The notes below the pieces were generated by a model that made no database searches, was not told where the DNA came from, and saw only the letters and a program-made list of their open reading frames with translations. A program made the position numbers and the translations under genes. Shown in pieces: positions 54,780 to 63,617 of a stretch of DNA of 64,000 bases. Every line of letters starts with the position of its first letter. Position 1 is the stretch's first letter. The stretch comes from Pseudoxanthomonas suwonensis (GTDB taxonomy: Bacteria > Pseudomonadota > Gammaproteobacteria > Xanthomonadales > Xanthomonadaceae), in NCBI RefSeq assembly GCF_000972865.1, contig NZ_CP011144.1:496001-560000 (forward strand), in the 5' to 3' direction.

Positions 54780-56039
54780 TCAGTTGGTATCGCGGCGGAC
54801 CAGCAGCAAGGCCAGCAGGGTCAGCACCGCCATCCCGCTCAGGTACCAGCCGACCGCGCCGATGCCGTGGCTGCCGGCCAGGCGGGTGGCGATGTACGGC
54901 GCCGGCGAGGCGCCGAGGATGCCGGCCAGGTTGAACGCTAGCGAGGCGCCGGTGTAGCGCACCGGCGTGGGGAACATCTCGGCCAGGATCGTGCCGCAAG
55001 GCCCGTAGGTCAGGCCCATCAAGCCCAGGCCCAGGCACAGGAACAGCAGCACGCTCCAGACGCTGCCGGCGGCAAACAGCGGCTCGAACAGCATGCCGAA
55101 GCCGATGATCGCCAGCGTGGCCAGGATCATCGCGCGGCGCCGGCCGCTGCGGTCGGCGTATATCGCCGACAGCGGGATGGTCGCGGCGAAGCACAGTACG
55201 CCCACCATCTGCAGCAGCAGGAATTCCTGGCGACCGTAGCCCAGCGCCGACGTGCCCCAGCTCAGCGCGAATACCGTCATGAGGTAGAACAGGACGAAGG
55301 TCGCCATCAGCGACAGCATGCCGACCGCCAGCGTGCCCGCATGCTTGGTCAGCACGGTGGCCATCGGCAGCCGCTCGCGCTCGTCGCGGTCCAGGGTCTT
55401 CTGGAACGCCGGGGTCTCGGTGATCCGCAGCCGCACCCACAGCCCGACCAGCACCAGCACCGCGCTGGCGAGGAACGGGATGCGCCAGCCCCAGGCCATG
55501 AACTGGCCTTCGTCGAGGAAGTGCGCCAGCAGCAGGAACACGCCGGTCGAGCACAGGAATCCCAGCGGCGCGCCCAGCTGCGGGAACATGCCGTACCAGG
55601 CGCGCTTGCCCGGTGGCGCGTTCTCGGTGGCCAGCAGCACCGCCCCGCCCCACTCGCCGCCCAGGCCCAGACCCTGGCCGAAGCGGCACAGCGCCAGCAG
55701 CGCCGGCGCGGCCACCCCGATCTGCGCGTAGGTCGGCAACATGCCGATCACCACGGTGGAGATGCCCATGGTCAGCAGCGCCGCCACCAGGGTGGCCTTG
55801 CGCCCGACCCGGTCGCCGTAGTGGCCGAACAGGGCCGAGCCCAGCGGCCGGGCGAAGAACGCCAGGGCGAAGGTCGCCAGCGACTGCAGGGTCGACGCCG
55901 CCGGGTCGGCCGAGGGGAAGAACAGGTGCGGGAACACCAGCACCGCGGCGGTGGCGTAGATGTAGAAATCGAAGAATTCGATCGTCGTACCGATGAGGCT
56001 GGCGAACAGGATGCGGCGTGGCGAAGCGGGTGCACTCAT
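54780..56039 (-). CDS. MFS transporter, metabolite:H+ symporter (MHS) family
   Basis: 419 residues, 12 hydrophobic helices. MHS hallmarks: ASLIGTTIEFFDFYIYATAAVLVFPHLFFP at the start, GHYGDRVGRKATL between helices 2 and 3, RFGQGLGLGGEWGGAVLLATENAP and SAIYADRSGRRRAM. Imports an organic acid or similar metabolite with protons; the substrate cannot be read from sequence. Confidence 0.92.
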   Translation of the reverse strand: MSAPASPRRILFASLIGTTIEFFDFYIYATAAVLVFPHLFFPSADPAASTLQSLATFALAFFARPLGSALFGHYGDRVGRKATLVAALLTMGISTVVIGMLPTYAQIGVAAPALLALCRFGQGLGLGGEWGGAVLLATENAPPGKRAWYGMFPQLGAPLGFLCSTGVFLLLAHFLDEGQFMAWGWRIPFLASAVLVLVGLWVRLRITETPAFQKTLDRDERERLPMATVLTKHAGTLAVGMLSLMATFVLFYLMTVFALSWGTSALGYGRQEFLLLQMVGVLCFAATIPLSAIYADRSGRRRAMILATLAIIGFGMLFEPLFAAGSVWSVLLFLCLGLGLMGLTYGPCGTILAEMFPTPVRYTGASLAFNLAGILGASPAPYIATRLAGSHGIGAVGWYLSGMAVLTLLALLLVRRDTN

Positions 56040-56474
56040 CGGCGGGCAGTGAAGGTGGCGTGAAGTCGGGCCGATTCTGGCAGATAAACATCGGCCCGAT
56101 TCCGGTCGCCGCGGCCGGATCGGCAACAGCCGCGCCATCGCCCTCACCTCCGCCACCCTCGGCCATGCGCACGGCTGCCGGAACCGATCTTCATTCCCGC
56201 AGGGCCTCCGCACCGACCTGGTGGTACGGCCTTCCGGCGCGAGCCCGGAACCGGCCACGGCCGTTGTCCACGGATTCGGTCCGGACGCAAGCGTTGCCCG
56301 ACGCGCGCTTCGCCGGCAAAATCCGCCGTACCCCGCCGCATCGCGACCGCAGCCGGCAACGCCCGCCCCCCCCACGCGCGCCGCCCCGCACACGCAGTGA
56401 CCGCCCAGGCCTCCGACGCTCGCGCGCCGAAGCGGCCTGCCCATCGCCCGACGCAGCAGCAGAACGGAATCACC
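56040..56474. other. 435-base intergenic region between divergent transporters
   Basis: No credible gene. Contains an inverted repeat CGGGCCGAT (56067-56075) / ATCGGCCCG (56090-56098) 28 bases upstream of the MFS start, a possible operator. The open frames here are antisense or upstream extensions with Arg/Pro-rich composition. Confidence 0.6.
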
Positions 56475-57674
56475 ATGGCCCCACGCAGCCCCTCCCCCAG
56501 TACCGCGCGCAAGCCCGCCTTCGCGCGCCGCATGACCCTGATGCTGATCGGCGTCGCCGTGGCCTTCGGCGGCGTGTTCGCGGTCAAGGCGGTCATGAGC
56601 CGCATGACCAACGAGTTCTTCGACAACATGCCGCAGCCGCCGGTGGAGGTCAGCACCTTCGAGGCGCGCGCCGAGCACTGGAGCAGCACCGCCGAGGCGG
56701 TGGGCACGCTGGTGGCCGACAACGGCACCGACGTCACCACCGAGGCCGGCGGCGTGGTCCGGCAGATCGCGTTCGAGTCCGGCCAGGCCGTGCGCCAGGG
56801 CGACCTGCTGATCCAGCTGAACACCGCCAACGAGGAGGCGCAGCTGAAGGCGCTGGACACTGCGGCGCGGCTGGCCGTCACCCAGCGCGACCGCTGGCGC
56901 GAGCTGGGCGAACAGAAGCTGGTCTCCCGTTCCGAAGTGGACGAGCGCATCGCCGATGCGGCCACCACCCAGGCCCAGGCCGATGCGCAGCGCGCACTGA
57001 TCGCGCAGAAGACCATCCGTGCGCCGTTCTCCGGCGTGCTCGGCATCCGCAAGGTCAACGTCGGCCAGTACCTCAACCCCGGCGACCCGATCGTCGGCCT
57101 GCAGGCGCTGGACCCGGTCCACATCGACTTCACCCTGCCCGAGCAACGCATGAACCAGGTCGCGATCGGCACGCCGGTGCGGCTGGACGTGGACGCCCTG
57201 CCCGGCCGCCAATTCGAGGCCAAGGTCACCGCGATCGAGCCGTCGGTCGACGCCAGCACCCGCAACTTCAAGGTCCGCGCGACCCTGCCCAACCCGGACG
57301 CGGTGCTGCGCCCTGGCACCTTCGGCCGGGTCGGCTTCGAACTGGGCCAGGCCAGCGACGTGGTGGTGGTGCCGCAGACCGCGGTCAGCTTCAACCCGTA
57401 CGGCAATTCGGTCTACGTGGTGGTCGACGCGCCAAAGCCGGCTGGCGACGCCAAGCCCGTCGAAGGCATGCCGCAGGCCACCCACGTGGTCAAGCAGCGC
57501 TTCGTCACCACCGGCCCGGCGCGCGGCGACCTGGTCGGCATCACCCAGGGCCTGGAGCCCGGCGAGGTGGTGGTGACCAGCGGCCTGCTGCGCCTGCGCA
57601 ACGACGCCGGCGTGACCATCAACAACAAGGTGCAGCCGGACGCACAGGACGCGCCGAAGCCCGAGAACCGCTGA
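56475..57674 (+). CDS. RND efflux periplasmic adaptor (membrane fusion protein)
   Basis: 399 residues. N-terminal uncleaved membrane anchor (MTLMLIGVAVAFGGVFAVKAV) without a lipobox, then barrel-sandwich hybrid (VTTEAGGVVRQIAFESGQAVRQGDLLIQL ... TIRAPFSGVLGIRKVNVGQYLNPGDPI), beta-barrel and membrane-proximal domain (GLEPGEVVVTSGLLRLRNDAGV). Links the RND pump encoded next to an outer-membrane channel. Confidence 0.93.
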   Translation: MAPRSPSPSTARKPAFARRMTLMLIGVAVAFGGVFAVKAVMSRMTNEFFDNMPQPPVEVSTFEARAEHWSSTAEAVGTLVADNGTDVTTEAGGVVRQIAFESGQAVRQGDLLIQLNTANEEAQLKALDTAARLAVTQRDRWRELGEQKLVSRSEVDERIADAATTQAQADAQRALIAQKTIRAPFSGVLGIRKVNVGQYLNPGDPIVGLQALDPVHIDFTLPEQRMNQVAIGTPVRLDVDALPGRQFEAKVTAIEPSVDASTRNFKVRATLPNPDAVLRPGTFGRVGFELGQASDVVVVPQTAVSFNPYGNSVYVVVDAPKPAGDAKPVEGMPQATHVVKQRFVTTGPARGDLVGITQGLEPGEVVVTSGLLRLRNDAGVTINNKVQPDAQDAPKPENR

Positions 57675-57750
57675 CGCACCCCGCGGCGCCGGCGACGGCG
57701 CCGCCCTTCCCTTTCCGGCCGGCTCCCGAGCGGAGCGGCGGAGGACCCGG

Positions 57751-60700
57751 ATGAAATTCACCGACATCTTCATCAACAAGCCGGTGCTGGCGATGGTCGT
57801 CAGCCTGTTCATCCTGCTGCTCGGGCTGCGCTCGTTCAACGAACTGAACGTGCGCCAGTACCCGGAGCTGCAGAACGCGGTGGTCACGGTCAGCACCGCC
57901 TACTACGGCGCCGACGCGGACCTGATGCAGGGCTTCGTCACCACCCCGCTCGAGCGCGAGGTCGCCAGTGCCGAGGGCATCGACTACCTCACCTCGACTA
58001 GTGCGGCCGGCATCAGCTCCATCCAGGCCTACATCCGCCTGGACCACGATGCCAACGAGGCGCTCACCCAGATCGCGGCCAAGGTCAACAAGCTGCGCAG
58101 CCAGCTGCCGGCCGAGTCCGAGGACCCGGTGATCGACCTGCAGCAGGGCCAGCAGATCGCGGCGATGTACGTGTCCTTCGCCAGCGACCAGCTCGACAAC
58201 AACCAGATCACCGACTACCTGATGCGCGCGGTGGAGCCGCGGATCGCCACCATCCCCGGGGTGCAGCGCGCCGACATCATGGGTGCCGGCACCTTCGCCA
58301 TGCGCGTGTGGATGAAGCCCGACCGGATGGCGGCGCTGGGCGTGACCGCCAGCGACGTGCACGCCGCGCTGCAGGCCAACAACGTGCTCTCCGCGCTGGG
58401 CTCGACCAAGGGCCAGATGGTGTCGGTGGACCTGACCGCGCGTACCGACCTGCGCAGCGCCGAGGAGTTCCGCCGGCTGATCGTGCGCGAGCAGGACGGC
58501 GCGATCGTGCGCCTGGGCGAGATCGCCGACGTCGAGCTTGGCTCGGAGAACTACGGCACCTCGGTGCGGATCAACGGCGATGCCGCCACCTTCATGGGCA
58601 TCTTCGTCTCCCCGGACGCCAACTCGCTGGACGTGATCGCCGAGGTCCGCCGGGTGTGGGACCAGGAGATCCTGCCGCAGCTGCCGGAAGGCATCGTCGC
58701 CACCATCCCCTACGACAGCACCGAATCGATCCAGGACGCGATCAACGAGGTGGTCAAGACCATCATCGAGGCGGTGGTGATCGTGATCGTGGTGATCTTC
58801 CTGTTCCTGGGCTCGCTGCGCAGCGTGATCATCCCGGCGGTGACGGTACCGCTGTCGCTGATCGGCGCGCTGTTCCTGATGCTGCTGATGGGCTTCACCA
58901 TCAACCTGCTGACCCTGCTGGCGATGGTGCTGGCGATCGGTATCGTGGTCGACGATGCGATCATCGTGCTGGAGAACATCCACCGCCACATCGAGGAGGG
59001 CATGAGCCCGCACGACGCGGCGATCAAGGGCGCGCGCGAACTGGCCTGGCCGGTGGTGGCGATGACCACCACCCTGGTGGCGGTGTACCTGCCGATCGGC
59101 TTCCAGGGCGGGCTGACCGGCGTGCTGTTCACCGAGTTCGCCTTCACCCTGGCCGGCGCGGTGCTGCTGTCGGGCATCATCGCCCTGACCCTGTCGCCGA
59201 TGATGTGCGCCAGGCTGCTCAAGCCGCACAGCGCGCACGGCAAGACCCGGCTGGAGGCGTGGCTGGACGCGCGCTTCGAATGGCTGCGCACCGGCTACGA
59301 GCGGCGCCTGCACGGCGCGCTGGACACGCGCGGGGTGATCGCGGTGTTCGGCGTGCTGGTGCTGGTGTCGTGCGCGCTGCTGTACATGATCGCGCCGAAG
59401 GAACCGGCACCGATCGAGGACGAGGGCTTCATCTTCGCCGTCGGCATGGCCGACGCCTACACCACCCTGGACTACGTGGAGCGCTACACCGAGGAGCTGG
59501 AGGCCGCGGTCAGGGACGTCCCCGAGATCAGCGACTTCTTCCTGTTCAACGGCGGCTTCGGCGGCGGTGGTGGCGCCAGCAACAGCGCCATGGGCGGCTT
59601 CGTGCTCAAGCCGTGGAGCGAGCGCGACCGCTCGACCAACCAGGTCCTGCAGCAGGACCTGCAGCCGAAGCTGGGCTCGATCACCGGCCTGAACACCTTC
59701 GCCATGGTCCCGCCCTCGCTGCCCAGCGCCGGCGGCGACGGCGGCGGCGAGTTCCTGGTACTGGGCATCGGCTCGCTGGAGCAGCTCAGCGAACTGTCCG
59801 ACGCGATCCTGCAGAAGGCGATGGAGAGCCGCCGCTTCATCTTCCTGGACAAGGACCTGAAGATCGACAAGCCGCGCATCGAAGTGCAGATCGACCGCGA
59901 GAAGGCGGCCATGCTCGGCATCGACATGCGCACCCTGGCCGCGGACATGGCGGCGATGCTGTCGGGCGGCTACGTCAACCGCTTCGCCATGGAGAACCGC
60001 TCCTACCGGGTGATCCCGCAGGTGCAGCGCAGCGACCGCCTGAACGCGCAGCAGCTGGAGAACTACTACACCCGCACCCGCGACGGGCAGCTGGTGCCGC
60101 TGTCGACCCTGGTCACCCTGAAGGAGACCGCGCAGCCGCAGACGCTCAAGCGCTTCCAGCAGCTGAATGCCGTGGGCATCACCTTCGCCCCGCGCCCCGG
60201 CGTGTCCAAGGGCGAGGCGCTGCGGGTGCTGGAGCAGGCCGCAGCCGAGGTCCTGCCGCAGGGCTACAGCGTCGACTACGCCGGCGAGTCGCGCCAGTTC
60301 AAGCAGGAAGGCGCGGCGATGATGGTGACCCTGGCGTTCGCCCTGATCGCGATCTTCCTGGTTCTGGCCGCGCAGTTCGAGAGCTTCCGCGACGCGCTGA
60401 TCATGCTGATCACCGTGCCGATGGCGATCTCCGGCGCGCTGCTGGTGCTCAACGCTCTGGCGCTGCTGTCCGGGGTGCTGCAGTTCGCCGGGATCGAGGC
60501 GTTCCCGGGCATGAGCATCAACATCTACACCCAGGTCGGCCTGGTCACCCTGATCGGCGTGATCGCCAAGCACGGCATCCTGATCGTGGAGTTCGCCAAC
60601 AAGCTGCAGCAGCAGGGCCTGTCCAAGCGCGAGGCGATCGAGCAGGCCGCCGGCATCCGCCTGCGCCCGGTGCTGATGACCACCGCCGCGCTGGTGTTCG

Positions 60701-60921
60701 CCATGGTCCCGCTGCTGATCGCCGACGGCCCCGGCGCCGCGGCGCGCTTCTCGATGGGGATGACCATCGCCTCGGGCATGACCATCGGCACCGCGTTCAC
60801 CCTGTTCGTGCTGCCGGCGGTGTACCTGTACCTGGCCCGCGACCATGGCCTGGACCGCGCCGACGCGACCGAGACCGAGACCGACGGCGCGCCGGGCGAG
60901 CCGGAGCCGCAGCCGCACTGA
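57751..60921 (+). CDS. RND multidrug efflux permease (HAE1 family)
   Basis: 1056 residues with the duplicated 6+6 helix RND layout and two large periplasmic loops. Starts MKFTDIFINKPVLAMVVSLFILLLG; proton relay Asp pair in GIVVDDAIIVLENIHRH, the partner Lys in VIAKHGILIVEFANK, and RLRPVLMTTAALVFAMVPLLIA. A Gly-rich loop (GGFGGGGGAS) lies in the second periplasmic region. Exports drugs or metabolites by proton antiport. No outer-membrane factor or repressor gene adjoins. Confidence 0.94.
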   Translation: MKFTDIFINKPVLAMVVSLFILLLGLRSFNELNVRQYPELQNAVVTVSTAYYGADADLMQGFVTTPLEREVASAEGIDYLTSTSAAGISSIQAYIRLDHDANEALTQIAAKVNKLRSQLPAESEDPVIDLQQGQQIAAMYVSFASDQLDNNQITDYLMRAVEPRIATIPGVQRADIMGAGTFAMRVWMKPDRMAALGVTASDVHAALQANNVLSALGSTKGQMVSVDLTARTDLRSAEEFRRLIVREQDGAIVRLGEIADVELGSENYGTSVRINGDAATFMGIFVSPDANSLDVIAEVRRVWDQEILPQLPEGIVATIPYDSTESIQDAINEVVKTIIEAVVIVIVVIFLFLGSLRSVIIPAVTVPLSLIGALFLMLLMGFTINLLTLLAMVLAIGIVVDDAIIVLENIHRHIEEGMSPHDAAIKGARELAWPVVAMTTTLVAVYLPIGFQGGLTGVLFTEFAFTLAGAVLLSGIIALTLSPMMCARLLKPHSAHGKTRLEAWLDARFEWLRTGYERRLHGALDTRGVIAVFGVLVLVSCALLYMIAPKEPAPIEDEGFIFAVGMADAYTTLDYVERYTEELEAAVRDVPEISDFFLFNGGFGGGGGASNSAMGGFVLKPWSERDRSTNQVLQQDLQPKLGSITGLNTFAMVPPSLPSAGGDGGGEFLVLGIGSLEQLSELSDAILQKAMESRRFIFLDKDLKIDKPRIEVQIDREKAAMLGIDMRTLAADMAAMLSGGYVNRFAMENRSYRVIPQVQRSDRLNAQQLENYYTRTRDGQLVPLSTLVTLKETAQPQTLKRFQQLNAVGITFAPRPGVSKGEALRVLEQAAAEVLPQGYSVDYAGESRQFKQEGAAMMVTLAFALIAIFLVLAAQFESFRDALIMLITVPMAISGALLVLNALALLSGVLQFAGIEAFPGMSINIYTQVGLVTLIGVIAKHGILIVEFANKLQQQGLSKREAIEQAAGIRLRPVLMTTAALVFAMVPLLIADGPGAAARFSMGMTIASGMTIGTAFTLFVLPAVYLYLARDHGLDRADATETETDGAPGEPEPQPH

Positions 60922-61139
60922 GCGCCGCAGGCGGTACCCGGCGACGGGCACCGCCACGGCTCCCACCCGGGACGGCCGGCCGGATCAGCGGATGGTCGTG
61001 AATCCGGCGCGCGCCAGGGAAGGGATCGGCTCGGGACAGCGCCGTGCCGCCACTGCGAAACAGGCGCGAAGCGTGAGATGCCATCCACCCTGCGCTATCC
61101 TCGGCACCGATACCGCCCTCCACGGACACCGGCGCGCGC

Positions 61140-61346
61140 ATGTACGAAGTCGATCCCGAAGTCGTCGCGATGCTCGATGCGCTCGAGGCGAACCTGGTCC
61201 GCCTGGTCATGGACACGCCGCCGGACGACCTGATGCAGGTCTTCGCCGCCGAGGCCGAGGCCATCGCCGAAGCGGCCGGCCCGGAGCATGCCTCGTACGT
61301 GAGCGCACGGCTGCAGGCGATGGCCTCTTCGCTGCCGCTGGGCTAG
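61140..61346 (+). CDS. Small hypothetical acidic protein
   Basis: 68 residues, acidic and helical-looking (MYEVDPEVVAMLDALEANL, FAAEAEAIAEAAG). Third-position GC is high, as in real genes here; a TATCCT hexamer lies 40 bases upstream. No family recognised. The 218 bases between the pump gene and this one contain nothing else I can identify. Confidence 0.6.
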   Translation: MYEVDPEVVAMLDALEANLVRLVMDTPPDDLMQVFAAEAEAIAEAAGPEHASYVSARLQAMASSLPLG

Positions 61347-61426
61347 CCGGCTCGCGATGCACGAACCGCCGCGCATCGCGTGCGTGGCTCTCGCGCCCCG
61401 GTGCCGGGGCACGTTCGGGTGCGGGA

Positions 61427-61702
61427 TCAGCTGTCGCCGCTTTCGCGTATGCCCGCGCCCTGCGCGTCGCTGCGCACGTCGTCGGCGAATGAGCGCCCGC
61501 TGGCATCGCGGTCGCCGGGCTGTTCGTCGAGTTCGGGATCGAGCAGGTCGGCCTGGTCGTCCACGCCGATGTTGTCGATCGCCGCCTGCGCGCGCGGGTC
61601 CTTCAGCGCCGGTCCGCTGCCATCGGTCAACGGCACGCTGGCATCGCCGAGGCGGATCCCGTCTTCCGGCGCGTCGGGCACGCCGGGATTGGACTTGGCC
61701 AT
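61427..61702 (-). CDS. Small hypothetical acidic, disordered protein
   Basis: 91 residues, no hydrophobic segment, rich in Asp, Gly, Ala and Pro (AQAAIDNIGVDDQADLLDPELDEQ); looks intrinsically disordered. GGAG six bases before the ATG supports MAKSNPGVPDA. Function unknown. Confidence 0.65.
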   Translation of the reverse strand: MAKSNPGVPDAPEDGIRLGDASVPLTDGSGPALKDPRAQAAIDNIGVDDQADLLDPELDEQPGDRDASGRSFADDVRSDAQGAGIRESGDS

Positions 61703-61912
61703 CTCGTTCTCCGGGGTCGGATGCTTGCAGCCAAGATGGATCCGGCCTGCGTAAGCAGGCGTCAAGGATCAGGCCTGCGCTTGCCATCCGACATCCGCAA
61801 TAGCGGGAACGTTCAGGCGCGCAACCCATGACCGTGGTTCAACCCACCACCGGCACATGGCCGGCGCCGCGGCGCCGGCTATCCTGCAGCCGTCGCCCGA
61901 TGGGGAACGTGC

Positions 61913-62338
61913 ATGTCCGAAGTCTCGACCCTGCGCCTGCTCTTGCTGCGCGGCATGTATCTGCTCATCGCGGTGGGGCTGGGCCTGACCCTGTGGCCTT
62001 CGATCCTGTTCCCGACCGGCACCGCGGCCGACCCGCACTCGGTGATCCGCGCCCTGCTTGGCGGGCTGTCGCTGATGTGCCTGCTCGGCCTGCGCTACCC
62101 GCTGCGGATGCTGCCGCTGCTGCTGTTCGAGCTGGCCTGGAAGGTCATCTGGGTGGTCGCCACCGCGCTGCCGGCCTGGCGCGCGGGCACCCTGGACGCC
62201 TACGGCAGCGAGACCCTGTTCGCCTGCCTGATGGGCGTGGTGCTGGTGCCGCTGGCGCTGCCGTGGGGCTATGTGTGGCGGCACTACGTGCTTGCGCGCG
62301 GTGAGCCGTGGCGCGCCCGGGTCCGTCCCCTGCCCTGA
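61913..62338 (+). CDS. Hypothetical membrane protein
   Basis: 141 residues with four hydrophobic helices (LLLLRGMYLLIAVGLGLTLWP, ALLGGLSLMCLLGLRY, MLPLLLFELAWKVIWVVATAL, LFACLMGVVLVPLALPWGYVW). Resembles small uncharacterised inner-membrane proteins of proteobacteria. Single gene, divergent from the acidic protein gene. Confidence 0.72.
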   Translation: MSEVSTLRLLLLRGMYLLIAVGLGLTLWPSILFPTGTAADPHSVIRALLGGLSLMCLLGLRYPLRMLPLLLFELAWKVIWVVATALPAWRAGTLDAYGSETLFACLMGVVLVPLALPWGYVWRHYVLARGEPWRARVRPLP

Positions 62339-62378
62339 CCGGCCCCGGTCGTGCCGCGACTGCGCGCAGACCCGATCG

Positions 62379-63149
62379 TCAGAACCCCAGCACCTTGTAG
62401 CCGACCTCGATGCTCCAGTCGCCCGGACGCTCGGCGCCGGCGAACACCGTCGGCTTGGCGTAGAGCTGCCAGTTGCCGCCGAAGGCCTGGCCCAGCGTGC
62501 GTCCTAAAGTCACCGCCAAGCTGGCGAACTGCCGGTCGTTATGCCAGTCCGAGGTCAATGCCGGGTCCAGGGTCATGAAATTCCGCGGATCCTCGAACCT
62601 GGGCACGTAGTAGAAATCGAGCGTGGTGCTGTTCACCCCGGCGCGGTCGCTGTCGCCCCATACGTCGACGCTGTGCACGATCGCCGGCGCGAAGATGCCG
62701 CCGGGCAGGAACCGGGCATAGATGAAGGTCCCCTTGAACACGTTCTGGCCGGTGCCCAGTTCGTCGCGCGAGGCGGTGTCGAAGATCATCTCGCCCTGCA
62801 CGACCATGCCGTGCTCGCGGGTCACGCCGAACACGTGGCCCAGCCGCACCGCGATGTCGCCGAGGCCGAAACCATCGTTGCCGGCGACATCGTTGCTGAC
62901 CATCGGCAGCTGCACGCGGAGCTGGTAATCGCGCTTCCCGCCGAAGGGCTGGATGTACTCCAGCCTGGGCGCATGGCGCGACATCCCGGGGATCAGGTCG
63001 TTGTATTCGTAGATGGCCGCGGCCGTGGTGATGAACTTGGTCGGATCGGTGCCGTTGTTCGCCGCTTCGGGCTGCTCCTGCGCATGCGCCGGCCATGGAG
63101 CGGCGCCAAGGCACAAGGCCGCGATCCCGGCGAGACGGATCATTCCCAT
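62379..63149 (-). CDS. Putative outer-membrane beta-barrel protein
   Basis: 256 residues with signal peptide ending AHAQ. The mature part alternates polar and hydrophobic residues as barrel strands do (YQLRVQLPMVSND, FGLGDIAVRLGHVFG, HGMVVQGEMIFDTAS, WSIEVGYKVLGF) and ends in Phe, the usual outer-membrane insertion signal. AGGGAGGAA precedes the ATG. Substrate or role unknown. Third gene of a minus-strand unit of three. Confidence 0.7.
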   Translation of the reverse strand: MGMIRLAGIAALCLGAAPWPAHAQEQPEAANNGTDPTKFITTAAAIYEYNDLIPGMSRHAPRLEYIQPFGGKRDYQLRVQLPMVSNDVAGNDGFGLGDIAVRLGHVFGVTREHGMVVQGEMIFDTASRDELGTGQNVFKGTFIYARFLPGGIFAPAIVHSVDVWGDSDRAGVNSTTLDFYYVPRFEDPRNFMTLDPALTSDWHNDRQFASLAVTLGRTLGQAFGGNWQLYAKPTVFAGAERPGDWSIEVGYKVLGF

Positions 63150-63186
63150 GGATGCATTCCTCCCTGGAGCATCGCCGCGGCCCGGA

Positions 63187-63582
63187 TCATTCACGATCGA
63201 TCCCCAGCCTGATGCCTTCGGCCGTGTTGCGGATCGTGACGACCTCGAAATCCGGCGCACCGCCACGGGCCTTGACCAGCACGTCCTCGCCGTCGTCGAC
63301 TTCGACGTGGTAGACGTCGCCGAACGTGGCTTTCAGGCTGTCGCTGACCAGGCGGGCCGTGGCGTTCTCGCCGGACCTCGCCGGAACCACGACCACCACG
63401 GACGTCGCGATACCGCCCTGCGGCGTCACCGAAAGTTCGATCTCGCCGGCGACTTTCGACTTGCCAGCGAATTCCAGGCGCCATTTGTTGGAGGGCCTGG
63501 CGATCGCGGTCGCGGCGATCGCCACGATCGCCAGCAGGCCCGCCAGCTGCAGCAACGGACGGGAAACGGGTGCGGTTTTCAT
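63187..63582 (-). CDS. Hypothetical exported protein
   Basis: 131 residues. Signal anchor or signal peptide (LLQLAGLLAIVAIAATAIA), then a small mostly beta domain (KWRLEFAGKSKVAGEIELSV ... TSVVVVVPA ... VYHVEVDDGEDVLVKA). No cysteines and no family recognised. An ATG four codons earlier is an alternative start. Lies 35 and 37 bases from its same-strand neighbours. Confidence 0.65.
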   Translation of the reverse strand: MKTAPVSRPLLQLAGLLAIVAIAATAIARPSNKWRLEFAGKSKVAGEIELSVTPQGGIATSVVVVVPARSGENATARLVSDSLKATFGDVYHVEVDDGEDVLVKARGGAPDFEVVTIRNTAEGIRLGIDRE

Positions 63583-63617
63583 GGTGGAGGCCATCCTGTT
63601 CTGTGTCGGAATGAAGG

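Noticed and set aside
54780..57896. A 1038-codon minus-strand frame covering the MFS gene and the RND adaptor
   Set aside because: Only the last 419 codons are the MFS transporter; the upstream part is antisense to the adaptor gene and has low-complexity composition.
57619..60966. A 1115-codon minus-strand frame across the RND permease
   Set aside because: Antisense to a clear RND permease with all helices and the Asp pair; the product is rich in His, Gln, Asp and Arg without structure.
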